Shown one piece after another: positions 1-11,781 of a DNA stretch of 64,000 bases. Every line of letters begins with the position of its first letter. Position 1 is the first letter of the stretch. The DNA is from Lithospermum erythrorhizon (Eukaryota > Streptophyta > Magnoliopsida > Boraginales > Boraginaceae). The notes beneath the pieces were generated by a model. The model had not been told where the DNA came from. It searched no databases and saw nothing but the letters and a program-made list of their open reading frames with translations. Position numbers and translations under genes: made by a program. The stretch spans positions 2,542,001 through 2,606,000 of the forward strand of contig JADFUC010001683.1 of assembly GCA_019722365.1 (NCBI GenBank). Direction: 5' to 3'.

Positions 1-599
1 TAAACTATTAAATAATAATTTATTTATATATGCCCTATTTAACGAGTATTAATCATTAAATTTTCTTCATAGATATAAATAAATAATATTAAATTATTAG
101 TAAACGAATTTTCTTCATATATGTCACATTTAATAAATATTAATCATCAAATGTTCTTCATAGAAATAAACGGATAATATTAAATTTAATATATCACTCC
201 ATTCCCTTCATGCCTTACATACTACTACTTTTTCTATACTATTTTGTGTAAAAAATAATTATTGTCCTCTCACGTTAATAATAGTCATTGCCATCCTTGA
301 CTTCCCCATGTTAAACAACGATACCATTGGATAAAACATACCAACTACCTCCTCCTTATATTAATGCATTTTTTTATTATTTTCTTTTCCTCACTCTTTA
401 ATGCAACTTATTATTATTATTATTATTATTATGCACAATAATAATGCAACTTATTATATATATTATTATATATAATAATAATACATTATTCATTTGTTTC
501 CTCTTAACAATACATGTATTTTTAATATTCCATAACTCGATCGATTTTTGAATACAAAACTTTCTACAAGAAGGCAACTACAAATCAAAATTGTGTAGT
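1..599. other. AT-rich intergenic DNA
   Basis: No gene is visible. The stretch is dominated by A/T, with a short ATT/TTA microsatellite near 408-432 and a TAT-rich palindromic run near 450-485. No reading frame resembles a known family. Confidence 0.6.
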
Positions 600-602
600 T
601 CC

Positions 603-1480
603 ATTGGAAATATAAGATATTTTGAATATCGCTCATTGAATAATTCAATCGTACAACCGATTAACTCTAAGCTTAACTGTATATACGCCTGGGATTATAT
701 AATAATGTTCATATTTAGGATACCTCGAGACGACACTGGGGTTAAGCGACGTGCTTACTAGCGTCCGCTTTCATAATCAATATACTAAATACAATGTTCT
801 AAGCAATATTTATTAAAGATATAGCTTTGTCAATCGAGCCCAAGCAGGTCACACACATACAACGAAATCGAATCATAATTTAATTATAACTTTCGGGGTT
901 TAAAATAGAACTATATATAGAATCAGTTTAATTTCCAATTAAGTTAAAAATTCAAATTTCAGTTCAGTGATGCTGCCGAGCAAGAGTCTCGGAATTTACT
1001 GGTGTAACCATTATCGATTTATTCTACCTAAATTAATTTTACGTGCCTTTATTTTAAGTGGGATAAAGTGTCGGTAGCATCTTCAACACCTACAACCTAT
1101 TCTAGTCGACTAAGACGAAGAAATGAAAGCAGTAGCTATTAACTCTCCACGAACCCTAAAAAAGTAGGATTTTAATGTCAGATAAAAGTCACTGGGAGAA
1201 GAAATCCTGCCCATTCGGGGCCTTGTGATTCACTTCTCAAGTGGTGTTACAAAAACTCTCTCCCTCCTCTTCTTTTGGCCGAGATCAAGACGGAAGCACC
1301 TTGAATTTTCAACCTCTCTCCGTATCTGAATATTTCCAGCCAGCCTCTAAGAAAACTCCTGAGAGACTTGTTCTTTGTCGGTGACAATCTTGAGGCATTC
1401 TCCTTTGACGCTGGGTTTCATACAATATTCCAGCTATTCGATAATCATTCCGGCACGGTACACATATTTTAATATCATAT
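603..1480. repeat. Probable decayed Copia LTR remnant
   Basis: The segment opening near 603 reads TTGGAAATATAAGAT and then a region ending in ACAACCGATTA. The same order of blocks occurs at 13791 onward, where a clearer Copia LTR begins with TGTTGGAAATATGAG. The rest (to about 1480) is less AT-rich than its surroundings but has no open frame. I infer an old LTR fragment of the same family; only the first 100 or so bases visibly match, so the right edge is a guess. Confidence 0.35.
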
Positions 1481-4400
1481 ACACCCAGAGCGACCGCTGA
1501 TTCGCATCCATAGTATCATAATATTATTTATGCGTTAGAAACACCAATGTTCTTATATTAAATTAGTTACAACTGAGTCATAATTTATATTCTTAACGCG
1601 ATATATTGAATCGGTGGAAATGTATATAATAATGATTTTTTGTTTTGATGACCTTTCACTACAAATACAGTTTCATTATCAATAAGTGTAGTACCAAAAT
1701 TATTTCCTTAATATTATCATTATAGATAATGTGTTTGTTGGAACTAATTATCCATTCCTCAAGTATAATTGTATTTGATTGATTATTTAAATAATATAAT
1801 TTTGCATGTTAATGTTATTATTAAACTTATATATTTTGCTAAAAAGTGTTATTACATGATTGACATATAATATTTAGGTTTACAAAAAATTATTATTTTT
1901 TGTTGAATATGTATTAAGAATATATATTAATAATTTAAGTAATATTATTTCCACAAATTATATTTAATTAAAAACAAATCTTTATTATTCACAAAGGAAC
2001 CCATCATATAAATCATACTATTGATTTTTTTTAGGCTAAATTTCAAATATCACCATTCAAATTATTTCAACAAGACCGAATCCATTAATCTTCAACAGTG
2101 TGACTGGATCAGATTTTTTGCAAATTCGAACTTAGTAAAATCGTATAATTTATATTTTTTCATTCTTTTTAAAAGAGTAATTTAGGCAAACAACATCCAA
2201 ATAAGTCACCCACCCTCTAATAATACACATACTTATTAACCACGACTCAATTTTAATTAATTAATTAAATAAAAATAAAATAAACACACCATCTTCAACC
2301 TTACACCCCACCCCCACCACACTCCTTACACCCTTCCCACCCAACACCACTTCTTCCCTAACAGCACACCTCGTTTTCCTGGAGAAACTGGTCACAACAT
2401 TATACGAATGTAAAAAATACGTAATATTAAAAGCATACTCTGCCAATGATTTCAAATTAAACATACAAAACGTTCCAAATTAAGACATCAATTGCGCCAA
2501 TGTACGCAGACGCCTTCCTTTACTAATAAAAATATCTCTAGATTAAAATTTTAAAGTATATATCAAATTATTCATAATATTATTTTGAATATTTAAAATA
2601 TATTAAAATTTGAGTAACATTAATATATTTTTATTATGAGTTTATTATCCTCAATATTTATTATGTGAAATATTCAATAAAAGAAGATTACATTAAATAT
2701 TTAATTATGTAACGACGCGATTTCATTTCTGGGCTAAGCTTCATCAAAATCTAATCTCACAAATACACTTTTTTTCCCTCTAAACTCTCTCTTTTTTCCA
2801 TCCATGAACAACTTGTATGTACCCTCACATCCCATAATTAATGAAACACCAACGAAATCACATCATTCTATAAAAATATCACAAAGTAAAATATATTCAA
2901 ATTTCAAGAGCATTCAATAAATATAATATCGAATTGTTATATATTTGTTTTATATATTATATAATTACCAAATTTATATAGGCTACATTAAATATATTGA
3001 TATTATATAATTTATTTTGTTAATTTATATAATCAATATATATATATATATATATATAATTGATATATTTAATGTAAACATTCTTTTATTGAATATTTCA
3101 TAACAACATTGAGATAATAAACTTATAATAAAATATTAATGCTATTCAAAGTTAATATATTAAATATTTCAAAATAATATTAAATTAATTATCTTAAATA
3201 TTTAATTTTAACCTTAAAATCTTAATCTGTAGATATTTTCAAATATTACAAATTAGCAATTTAATATTAAAGTTGTTGTGGACCAAATGAAAAACCACTC
3301 AGATAATTAACAGTGACCATTTTCAAGAACGTCAAGAACTACAACACACAAAAACCTTCAAATTATATTTCAATTCCAAAAATGTCCACAACAATCAAGA
3401 ATTCGTTTAGTTTTTTAACGGTCACGTTAATTGCGACTAAATCGAATCCATATCTAATTAATTATAAATCACCGCTAATTTATATGACCAAAGACCTTCG
3501 ACGCACTTATCGACCATCGGTTAACTCCTTATTTTCATATAGTGATATTTTCAAATTAAACGAATGAACTACAGTTTCAAAAATAGATTACTTTTTTGTT
3601 GAAAAAAAAATTACTGGGAGGAAGTAACTAGTAAGTTATTACTACAAATGATGTATGTGAGTGAGGAAAATCTTATCGTGATTTGGGGGTTAAATTCATA
3701 ATATAATAGTAGTAAGATATACCAAGTCTAAGTATGCACCATCCGAATGCTCACATTTCGACTTTTTCAGCTATTTTATGGCTTAATTGATCAAATATTT
3801 TCGTTTATTTATAATAATTTGGCGAAACTATACTAATAAGTAACACATTTCAAATTTTTCTAATTAATATAATTTTCACCCAACATACTATAAAAATATT
3901 TATGATCAAATTTCAAATTATTTCAAGTAAAAAAGTCAAAATAAAGCTTAGATTTAGGGGAGGAAGTATGTAAATAGTCGGTTAGCTATAGATTGATATT
4001 GATTTGGTAGACAGTGAATATATTTTTGCATTTCAACTCCGATAAAATGATAGATTACAATACCACTGCAATTTCTATAACAATGACTAATTTTACAATC
4101 TAAATTTAGATTTTTCAGTTTTAAACTTACTAACAATTTTCAAAAATCCATCCATATTGATAATGATGATGATGTAAGTGGCATGTGGCCTAAACATGCT
4201 TTAAGTCATTCTTATTATGATAAGGGTTGCCTTGATGAATTTCAAATTTATCGTAAGATCATATCTTCATATCAGCCAGCACCTTTTTTCATACTATACA
4301 AAGACCAAATAAATTGCAGAATCACGCAAACGAGGCCATTTATAAGGGCCGTCATGCGGCGCTTAAAACGCGAATTTCTGTAGTTAAAAGCACTCAGAAT

Positions 4401-5160
4401 CTGCTGCAGGCCAAGTTTGCTGCTACGACATAATCAAGTCATTTTCTTAGTTGACGCTGGGGTTTTATTTTCGTGTCTTTGACATACTAGATTACAAGTT
4501 ACTTATAACAGATAACACAAGTAGAATACTGATTATCAAAACACAACGTATAATAATATTGTAAGAATCCAAGAGGAATTTATCTTTATTCCCTAGATTA
4601 TTGGTATTTTCATTGGGTCAGTTAAAATACTCAACCGAGTGAATTGGGCCTAGCTAAGAGACTGTAACAATCTTCCTTGGGCTATGACTGAAACAAAATT
4701 CAACCTCCACACTTTTAAATTCGTCGCTCTTATTGACAATAAACTCATAGATTTAATACTTCAATCTCATCATCCTAAATAGTCTTTGGAAACTGTTATA
4801 TTATATTTGAATTGAAACTCAAAACTGTTATACAATATTATGCATCAACTTAATGATCTAGTCACAAGATCCTATACTTCAACTTTGTAACTCAATTAAT
4901 TATATATCATGTTTTATATACATTACGAAATAATTATGAACATGTGATCTGATGATAGGATGCATGAAAATCACATACACCATAAACATAGAATGAGACA
5001 CATAGACATTTACCTATAATCTCCAAACTCATAAATGTTTGTTTAATATTTCTCCAAGATAAGCTGGTGAAAATGACAAGATACCATGACTTATTCGTAT
5101 ATTCCAATCTATTCATCCTCGAAACACTAAAAATACTACCCCACATAACAAATTATTGAC
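1481..5160. other. Intergenic DNA upstream of the phosphatase gene
   Basis: No supported gene. Short open frames at 2261-2464, 3313-3567, 3954-4136, 4183-4383 and 4934-5146 have no recognisable motifs and lie in AT-rich DNA. A run of TA dinucleotides lies near 3039-3058. The last few hundred bases should contain the promoter of the phosphatase gene that starts at 5248. Confidence 0.6.
5097..5104 (+). promoter_or_regulatory. Candidate P1BS (PHR1-type) element
   Basis: The octamer GTATATTC fits the consensus GNATATNC bound by PHR1-class MYB factors of the phosphate-starvation response. It lies about 145 bases before the phosphatase start codon. The consensus has six fixed positions and is AT-rich, so a chance match in this DNA is quite possible. 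Confidence 0.3.
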
Positions 5161-5247
5161 ATTATCCAAACATTTATAAAAAAATTATAAACAGAACATT
5201 ATTCTTCAAATCATCATGCTATAGCTTTACCAAAACCCATATCCATC

Positions 5248-8200
5248 ATGTACCCAAACCCCCTTCCCATATTATTACTCACATTTCTTCTCTTTTCCCT
5301 CTTCAATCAACCATGTTCATCTCAAGAAGTTTCAATCTTTGTTAACACAATCACCATTCAGAAATCAGGTCAAAAAATTATCATATATACCCTTTAATTT
5401 TTTGTATCTACCATCAAAGTTTAAAACTACTTATAAATTTTATCCTTTTTTTATGTATAAAATTACTATTTATTTTCTGACTCCGTTCATTCTGATTCAT
5501 TAAAATTTTACTCCATATCTTTTTTATTAAACGACTATTTATTTTATAAATATTACGAACTGACCCGTTAAATCTCATTTTTTGACTCCGTCCCTATCCA
5601 GGTGATCATATTTCAATAAACTGGACAGGAATAAGCTCACCATCAAATCTTGATTGGCTTGGTATCTACTCACCCACCAATTCCTCTCATGACAACTTCA
5701 TTGGCTACATATTTTTGTCTTCAGTATCCGGGTGGGAATCCGGGTCGGGTCGGATCACACTACCCTTAGTCAACTTGAGATCCGAGTACCAGTTCCGGAT
5801 CTTCCATTGGAATGAGTCTGAAGTTGACATGACCAAACTGGACAATGACAAGAACCCATTACCTGGTATCAGTAGTTGATGTTTTTTTCTTGAAAAATAT
5901 TTAGAAATGAAGAATAATATCGTAATTATATAGTCCGTTTTATTTTTCTTAGTTGTCGTTTTAGTATAAAGTTGCTGTGATATCAATACTTGTTTCCTTT
6001 TATATCCCTAATAAATACCATTCACTTCACTCGTGTATGCTTAGGCTTTTTGAACGGGTTAAAGCGGATCGAACCTTGTTTGGTTTGAACTCGGTTTTAT
6101 AATTATCGAGTTCAATCGAACTTTATTTTTCGGGGTTTATGTAGAATTGAGTCTCATCGAACCTTGTCAGGTTCCGTTAGTTGTCGATTTAATTTGAGCA
6201 TTTTCGTTAACAAAATTCGATTTTTATTGTGTTAATACATATTGTTAATTCATTTTTAATACTTATATCTAATATATATTGAGTGTTCAAACGTATTATT
6301 AATATTTGTCGAGTCGAGCCTATGTCTCTAAATCGATCGAGGTTAAAATTAAGGTTTGAGGTTCAGTTTGAAACACCGAGTTGAGCTTTCAAGTCGACTT
6401 ATCCAAGTCAAACCTTGTCGAGCCTTTGATTCATTTCAGACTCGGTAAAAGGCCTATGTATATGCTTATTCCTTATAACAAATTCACTTTGTAATCATAT
6501 GAGAAAGCCTTGGAGCTCATGGTTAACATTCTCAATGCGACAACTTAATCATTTATGTATACAATAATTAAGGTTGTAAGGTCAAATTTTATTTTTTCTT
6601 AATTAAAGTGTAGTAATCTAGTAAATTTTGTTAAGTATATTTCGAACACCTAGTACTAATATACTAGATTCGCCCCATGCAGGTACTAAACACTTGTTAG
6701 CAGTGTCTGAGGATGTTGGGTTTGTTGCCGGCAAAGGACCCGAACATGTGCATTTGGCTTTGACAGGTCGGGTCAAGGAGATGCGTGTCATGTTTGTGAC
6801 TCATAATGGGGAGGACCATTTTGTGAGATATGGGTTGAAAAAGAGTAGGTTGGATCGGGTTGAAGGGACCCGGGTTAGTAGGTATGAGAGAGAAGATTTG
6901 TGTGATGGTCCAGCTAATGCTAGTATTGGTTGGAGAGATCCTGGATTCATTCATGATGGGGTTATGATTCATTTGAAGAAAGGAAAGAGATATTATTATC
7001 AGGTACTTTTATTTAGCTTAATTTGATTCTTGCTTAGTTTTACGAATCAGAGCGACAAATGACTAAGTACATTGATTTATTGTATTTGTATATTATCGAA
7101 CTTATGTTTATAATTTTGTTTTTTAAGTAAGAATTGATCCATGACTGTACTTATCTAGAACATAATGTACTTTTATAAATGAATCTTGGAACAAAAAAAA
7201 TATCTTGGGGTAATGAAATGATAGTTATCTTGAAGAAATTATTCATTGTAAGAGAATGATTGAGCTATTTTGTTTTGTTGTAAAGGTGGGAAGTGATGTT
7301 TGGGGATGGAGTGAAACCTTCAGCTTTGTGTCCCCAGATGATGAAACAAAGCACACAATAGCTTTCATGTTTGGTGATATGGGAACTGCAACACCCTATA
7401 TGACATTTGATCGCACGCAGGTGGAAAGCGCTTCTACTGTCAAATGGATTAGCAGGGATATAGAGGCTCTTGGCAATAAGCCTGCAGTTATTTCACATAT
7501 TGGTGACATTAGTTATGCTAGAGGTTACTCATGGTTGTGGGACAATTTCTTCACTCAGATTGAGCCTATTGCTTCAAGAGTACCTTACCATGTCTGCATT
7601 GGGAATCATGAGTACGATTGGCCTCAACAGCCGTGGAGACCTGATTGGGCTGTTGGTCTCTATAAGACAGATGGAGGGGGTGAATGTGGGGTGCCATATA
7701 GTCTCAGGTTCAACATGCCAGGGGAGTTATCCGAACCAACAGGGATGCGTGCCCCTGCAACTAGAAATGTTTACTACTCCTTTGATATGGGGGTGGTGCA
7801 TTTTGTTTACTTGTCGACAGAAACCAATTTCCTTCCAGAAAGTCAGCAATATCAGTTCTTGAAGAATGATTTGGAATCAGTTGACAGGGAAAAGACCCCC
7901 TTTGTAGTAGTGCAGGGACATAGGCCAATGTACACAACCAGCACTGGTCATAAGGACGAGCCATTACAGGAGAGGATGAGGGAGCATTTGGAGCCGCTCT
8001 TTGTGCAGAACAAGGTGAGTCTTGTATTGTGGGGACATGTACATAGGTATGAGAGGTTTTGCCCAATGAGTAACTTCACATGTGGAAGTTTGGACAAGAA
8101 CGGTGACGACGATTGGCAGGCATTTCCCGTGCATATTGTGATTGGAATGGGAGGGCAGGACTATCAGCCAACTTGGCAACCCCGACCTGATCATCCTGAT

Positions 8201-8437
8201 GATCCAGTTTTCCCACAGCCAGCTCAGTCAATGTACCGTGGAGGAGAATTCGGGTACACAAGACTTGTTGCCACAAAGAAAAAATTAAAATTATATTACG
8301 TTGGAAATCATGATGGACGGGTACATGATAAGGTGGAGATCCGGGCACCAGGCCACCGTCTGAGTCATACAAGAGGCAATGTTGTAGAAAGTTCATTTTC
8401 TTGGCTGTTCAGAAACATCAATGCTGGTGCTATGTAG
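5248..8437 (+). CDS. Purple acid phosphatase, PAP2/PAP9 type
   Basis: Four exons by splice signals and homology: 5248-5368, 5602-5865, 6683-7002 and 7286-8437, giving about 618 residues. The family hydrolyses phosphate monoesters with a two-metal centre. An N-terminal signal-like hydrophobic stretch (residues about 5-25) is followed by a beta-rich region, then the metallophosphatase domain. All five metal motifs are intact: GDMG (D266), GDISY (D309, Y312), GNHE (N342), VQGH (H447) and GHVH (H486, H488), so the enzyme should be active. The N-terminal region and the long insertion after GNHE match Arabidopsis PAP2/PAP9 rather than short plant PAPs. It ends soon after the domain without the hydrophobic tail I recall for AtPAP2 (656 residues), so a tail-anchored location is not supported here. 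A likely poly(A) signal (AATAAA) lies near 8658. The start codon is the only one before the signal-like stretch. Paralogue assignment is less sure than the family. Confidence 0.94.
6042..6456. mobile_element. hAT-like non-autonomous element in phosphatase intron 2
   Basis: The ends are imperfect inverted repeats: TAGGCTTTTTGAACGGGTT on the left and, reversed, TAGGCCTTTTACCGAGTC on the right. The flanks are TGTATGCT and TGTATATGCT, close to an 8-bp target duplication as made by hAT elements. There is no open frame. The interior is rich in TCGA and GAACC blocks, common in plant hAT-type MITEs. It sits inside the 817-bp intron between exons 2 and 3. Confidence 0.5.
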
Positions 8438-10230
8438 ACTTCGTTCGGTTTTGTTCTCATGTTTGAAGAAAATAATTTGAATAATGGAGATTTGCCATGG
8501 TCATCACTACTGGAAATCGAACCTGTAGCGAGGGAGGATGATCATGGAATGGAAGTGATCAAACTCTAGAGGTCTGCTTCTTGTGTGAAATTTGAGATCA
8601 AGAGATATGTTTCCATTCTTCATAAAAACAATGTCTTTTGATCTTTCAGATGAGAATAATAAAACTTGAATGCATCATTTGCATTTTGATTTTTTTTATT
8701 TCAATACACAGAAAAATTGAAAGATCTTCTGACTGATTTGTGCCTTATTTCATATTTCATAACTCTTGGTTTACAAAATATTACATCATATTGAGTGGAT
8801 AAATCATAACTACAAATTATCTTCATAATACAATCCACAATGATAAAGAGTGCCGAAAAGATGGTAATGATCAGCATAATTAACATGAAGTGATTTATAT
8901 GGTCTTCATTTAGCTCATTGTTCCAGGAATTCATGGTAGGTGCAACTAGGCGTTCAGCATAGTTAACAATATAATTATATGGACTTCAGTGAACCATATC
9001 ATAATTCATAATTGTTAATTTTATATGAACATACCTCCATCTCAAAATGTATTTATAATCTGCACTTACAATATTGATTGTTTGTATTTTTAATATGCTT
9101 CTTTCTATTTTACCCCTCGAACTATCACTACTCTGTCTTTTTCAAATTGCTCTCAAACTATTATCATTTCAACCGTATCCTCTCTTAAAGATACTTTCAA
9201 ATCTATCCTGAAATGTATAAATAATTTCAAATAACTCTTCTTCTTTAAACCAAACCCTAGCCACCAACACTAACTCACCACCACCAATTAACAACAAACA
9301 CCCTATTTTCTCCACCCTTTCCCCCAATCCAAAATCGTTACCTGCCCCCACCCTAATCGAAACACTTCCCCCTCCTCCTTACATTCACCTCCGCCCCATC
9401 CTCCTCCGTTTGTACTCTCACACCTGAAGTTCTAAACTCCTATCTCCTTTCTCCGTGAACTTCGTGACTTAACTCAAAGTAGGATGGTTTCGCTTTTGGC
9501 GCGAGGAGGAAGGCTCAGATTTTGGATTGGGGAGGTGGCATTTGGGAATGCAGAGGAGGGGGATGTGGGCAATGTGGCATGTAGCGATTATTTGGTACGG
9601 GTTTATTAAATTGCCAGTAGATAGCTGCTAATTAGTGGCGCGAGTCAGGTTAAGAATGCGCTTTGGCCAAGAAGTTACTGGCGTATTTTATTCCTCGTAT
9701 GAATCAAGTGACAATCTGTGCCAATACTTTGCGACACTCAAGACTGAAAAGATAATGATGGTCATGGTAAAACTAGTTAAACCTTTTAATATACATTTTT
9801 ACAAGCTTTTATGTATTTCTAACGTAGCTGACAACTTCACCCACCTTTTCAATATCACTTAATGTAAACACTTTCATTCAAAACAATTATTACTAAACCA
9901 AGAAGTATTAACTTTAAATTCCATTCTATATTCTACAGTACATATTGTGTATGAGCTTCTTGCTTGAAGAAACATGTGGTTTCACATGAGGCCTCAATCC
10001 ATATCCTTTCTTCCTACCTTACACAAGTGACCATATTATTGGAAATCGCGAAAACAACATAACAAAAGAATTACATCTCGTCGTTTAATACGATCTCAAG
10101 ATACAGAAATAAGAACAGCCTGAAAACTATATTCTGTTCAGAATTGGAACAAAAAGAATTACATAATAAAAACTAAAGATACAGGGATGGCAAATGCTTG
10201 AAATCTATATTCTGTTCTGAGAGAAATCTA
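8438..10230. other. Intergenic DNA between convergent genes
   Basis: This holds the 3' untranslated regions of the phosphatase (left) and the SNARE gene (right), which converge. Between about 9100 and 9480 a C/A-rich stretch with many ACCC and CACC blocks interrupts the AT-rich sequence. No gene was recognised; the small frames at 8701-8934, 9169-9351 and 9635-9862 have no family features. Confidence 0.55.
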
Positions 10231-11781
10231 TTACTTCTGCAGCAAATGGTGTGCACGTCGATTGGCGCCTTTGACTCTTGTGTTCAATTCATCCACATCT
10301 TCAGAAACATGCTCAAGAGATTTGTTTTGCCTATAATGGTCCAAGACTTAATTTAGTATTAGCAACCTCAGAATAATTAAGCAGAACTAACAACATATCA
10401 AAGTATATATAGTATATGGAAAGAGTGTCATCCCAACAGCCACCAGAGCCTAGTGCTGCTGATTGTTAACATCTTTAAGTGGTACATGCCTTAACGCCTT
10501 CAGAACTACAAAATGGATAAAAATGACTGACCTATCGAGTTCAGAACCCATGTCAGTAGCCATGAACTTCAACTCGCCCAATAAATTGCTTAAATCTGAA
10601 AGTGCATCATCTTGCTTTGCTTTCTCCAACTATTTCATGTAGAATTAGCAACAGCAAAAGAAGGTCAGTTACAATACATTATACATTCATCTATCAAGCA
10701 TAAAACAGCATAATATTCGAAACATGTACCTCTATCTTCTGCATGGCATTTGTTGGTTCCAGAGGAGGTACACGAGAACGACTTTTATGTGCAGGGGCTA
10801 CACCTAAATTTTCCCGTTGTTCTTTGCTAGCTGGTTTTATAATATGAGCTTCTGTGAAACAAACAAGTATAAGTCAGTATGACAGTTATATAGGCCGCTT
10901 CAATGATTGAGTTGAGTACTTTCACCAAATCTATTTTAGTAAAACAAGAAGAGGGATAAACCTTTTGATGTCACCGGCCCTGTGATTTCACGTGTCAACT
11001 TTGGCTTCCAAGGCATAGAAAACATACCGCCTAAACTGCTCAACAATTTCTCTCCCTACAATCAAGTTCATATGATTCAAAAGCTAAAATAGGATGCAAT
11101 AAGAGAAGAACCCATTTGTTTTATGCCTCACTAAAATAACAAAGTGTTTTTTTTTTTATTATAAAAAAACCAACAATCTTTATTGTTTCCATTATACGTA
11201 AAATCTAAGGAAATATTATATAACGCTGAGCATACCCTGCTCAAATCGCGGTCTATGTCAACAGCCATCATATGAGTCCCTGTAATTTGTTCACCCTGAT
11301 GATGCAATGTCTCCAGGGTCCTTGTAGCATCCTGTCGAATGTCTTCAGCAATCCTTAAGCAACTATTCACCATAGTAGTGGTCTCCTCAGCACGATTCAC
11401 ACCATAACCCTCCAATTCTTGTACAGGCATGCTATCAAAGTCTTGGTCACGGGAATTGCCCTTCACGCCATTCCTGGCCTTATACAAAGATGTTGGTCTC
11501 CCTCGGTCATCGTCATCATCGAAAGGATTTGATCTGTTTATTTTTACATTACCCTTCCCACCATTCTTAGTCTTAGATGAAGACGTTGGTCTCCCCCAAT
11601 CATCGTCATCATCGAAAGGGTTTGTTCTATTTAGTTTAACTGGAATTGGTTCAGAGAATGTTCCTCTTGCAGGGGCAATTGTTGGCTTCTTATCTGACTC
11701 AATCTCATCAGGTGACCATGCCTTGTTAATAGAAGGTGCAGAAGCAGGAGTAGACAACGGTGATCGTCTAAAGCTAAACAT
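10231..11781 (-). CDS. SNAP33: SNAP33-type Qb+Qc-SNARE (SNAP-25 family)
   Basis: Five exons on the minus strand: 11236-11781, 10962-11055, 10730-10851, 10532-10629 and 10231-10330, giving 319 residues (AtSNAP33 has 300). SNAP33-type proteins supply two of the four SNARE helices in plasma-membrane and cell-plate fusion, with KNOLLE- or SYP121-like syntaxins. The Qb helix spans about residues 131-185 and holds HHQGEQI, whose glutamine is the zero-layer residue. The Qc helix fills the C-terminus and holds ELDRQNKSLEHV, again with the layer glutamine. The linker has MFSMPWKPKLTREITGPV, typical of the family, and no transmembrane segment, as expected. The N-terminal part has two copies of an NPF-plus-aspartate segment (residues 48-109). 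A donor-like site (AAG/GTAATT) at 12453 and an acceptor before the ATG suggest a 5' UTR intron. The start is the first ATG of the exon and gives the usual MF-RxxPL beginning. Confidence 0.93.
11455..11640 (-). repeat. 31-residue (93-bp) tandem duplication in SNARE exon 1
   Basis: Residues 48-78 and 79-109 of the SNARE align along their whole length: each has NR(T/S)NPFDDDDD, then GRPTS, then a basic K/G/N-rich tail ending KGN. The copies differ at several residues and bases, so the duplication is not very recent. NPF tripeptides bind EH domains in known endocytic proteins; animal SNAP29 has a similar N-terminal NPF-acidic motif. Confidence 0.9.

Noticed and set aside
6697..6972. Open frame on the minus strand under phosphatase exon 3
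   Set aside because: It is the shadow of a well-supported coding exon on the plus strand and has no family features.
7470..8396. Several other-frame open stretches inside phosphatase exon 4
   Set aside because: All overlap the exon with the metal-binding motifs; none shows a domain of its own.
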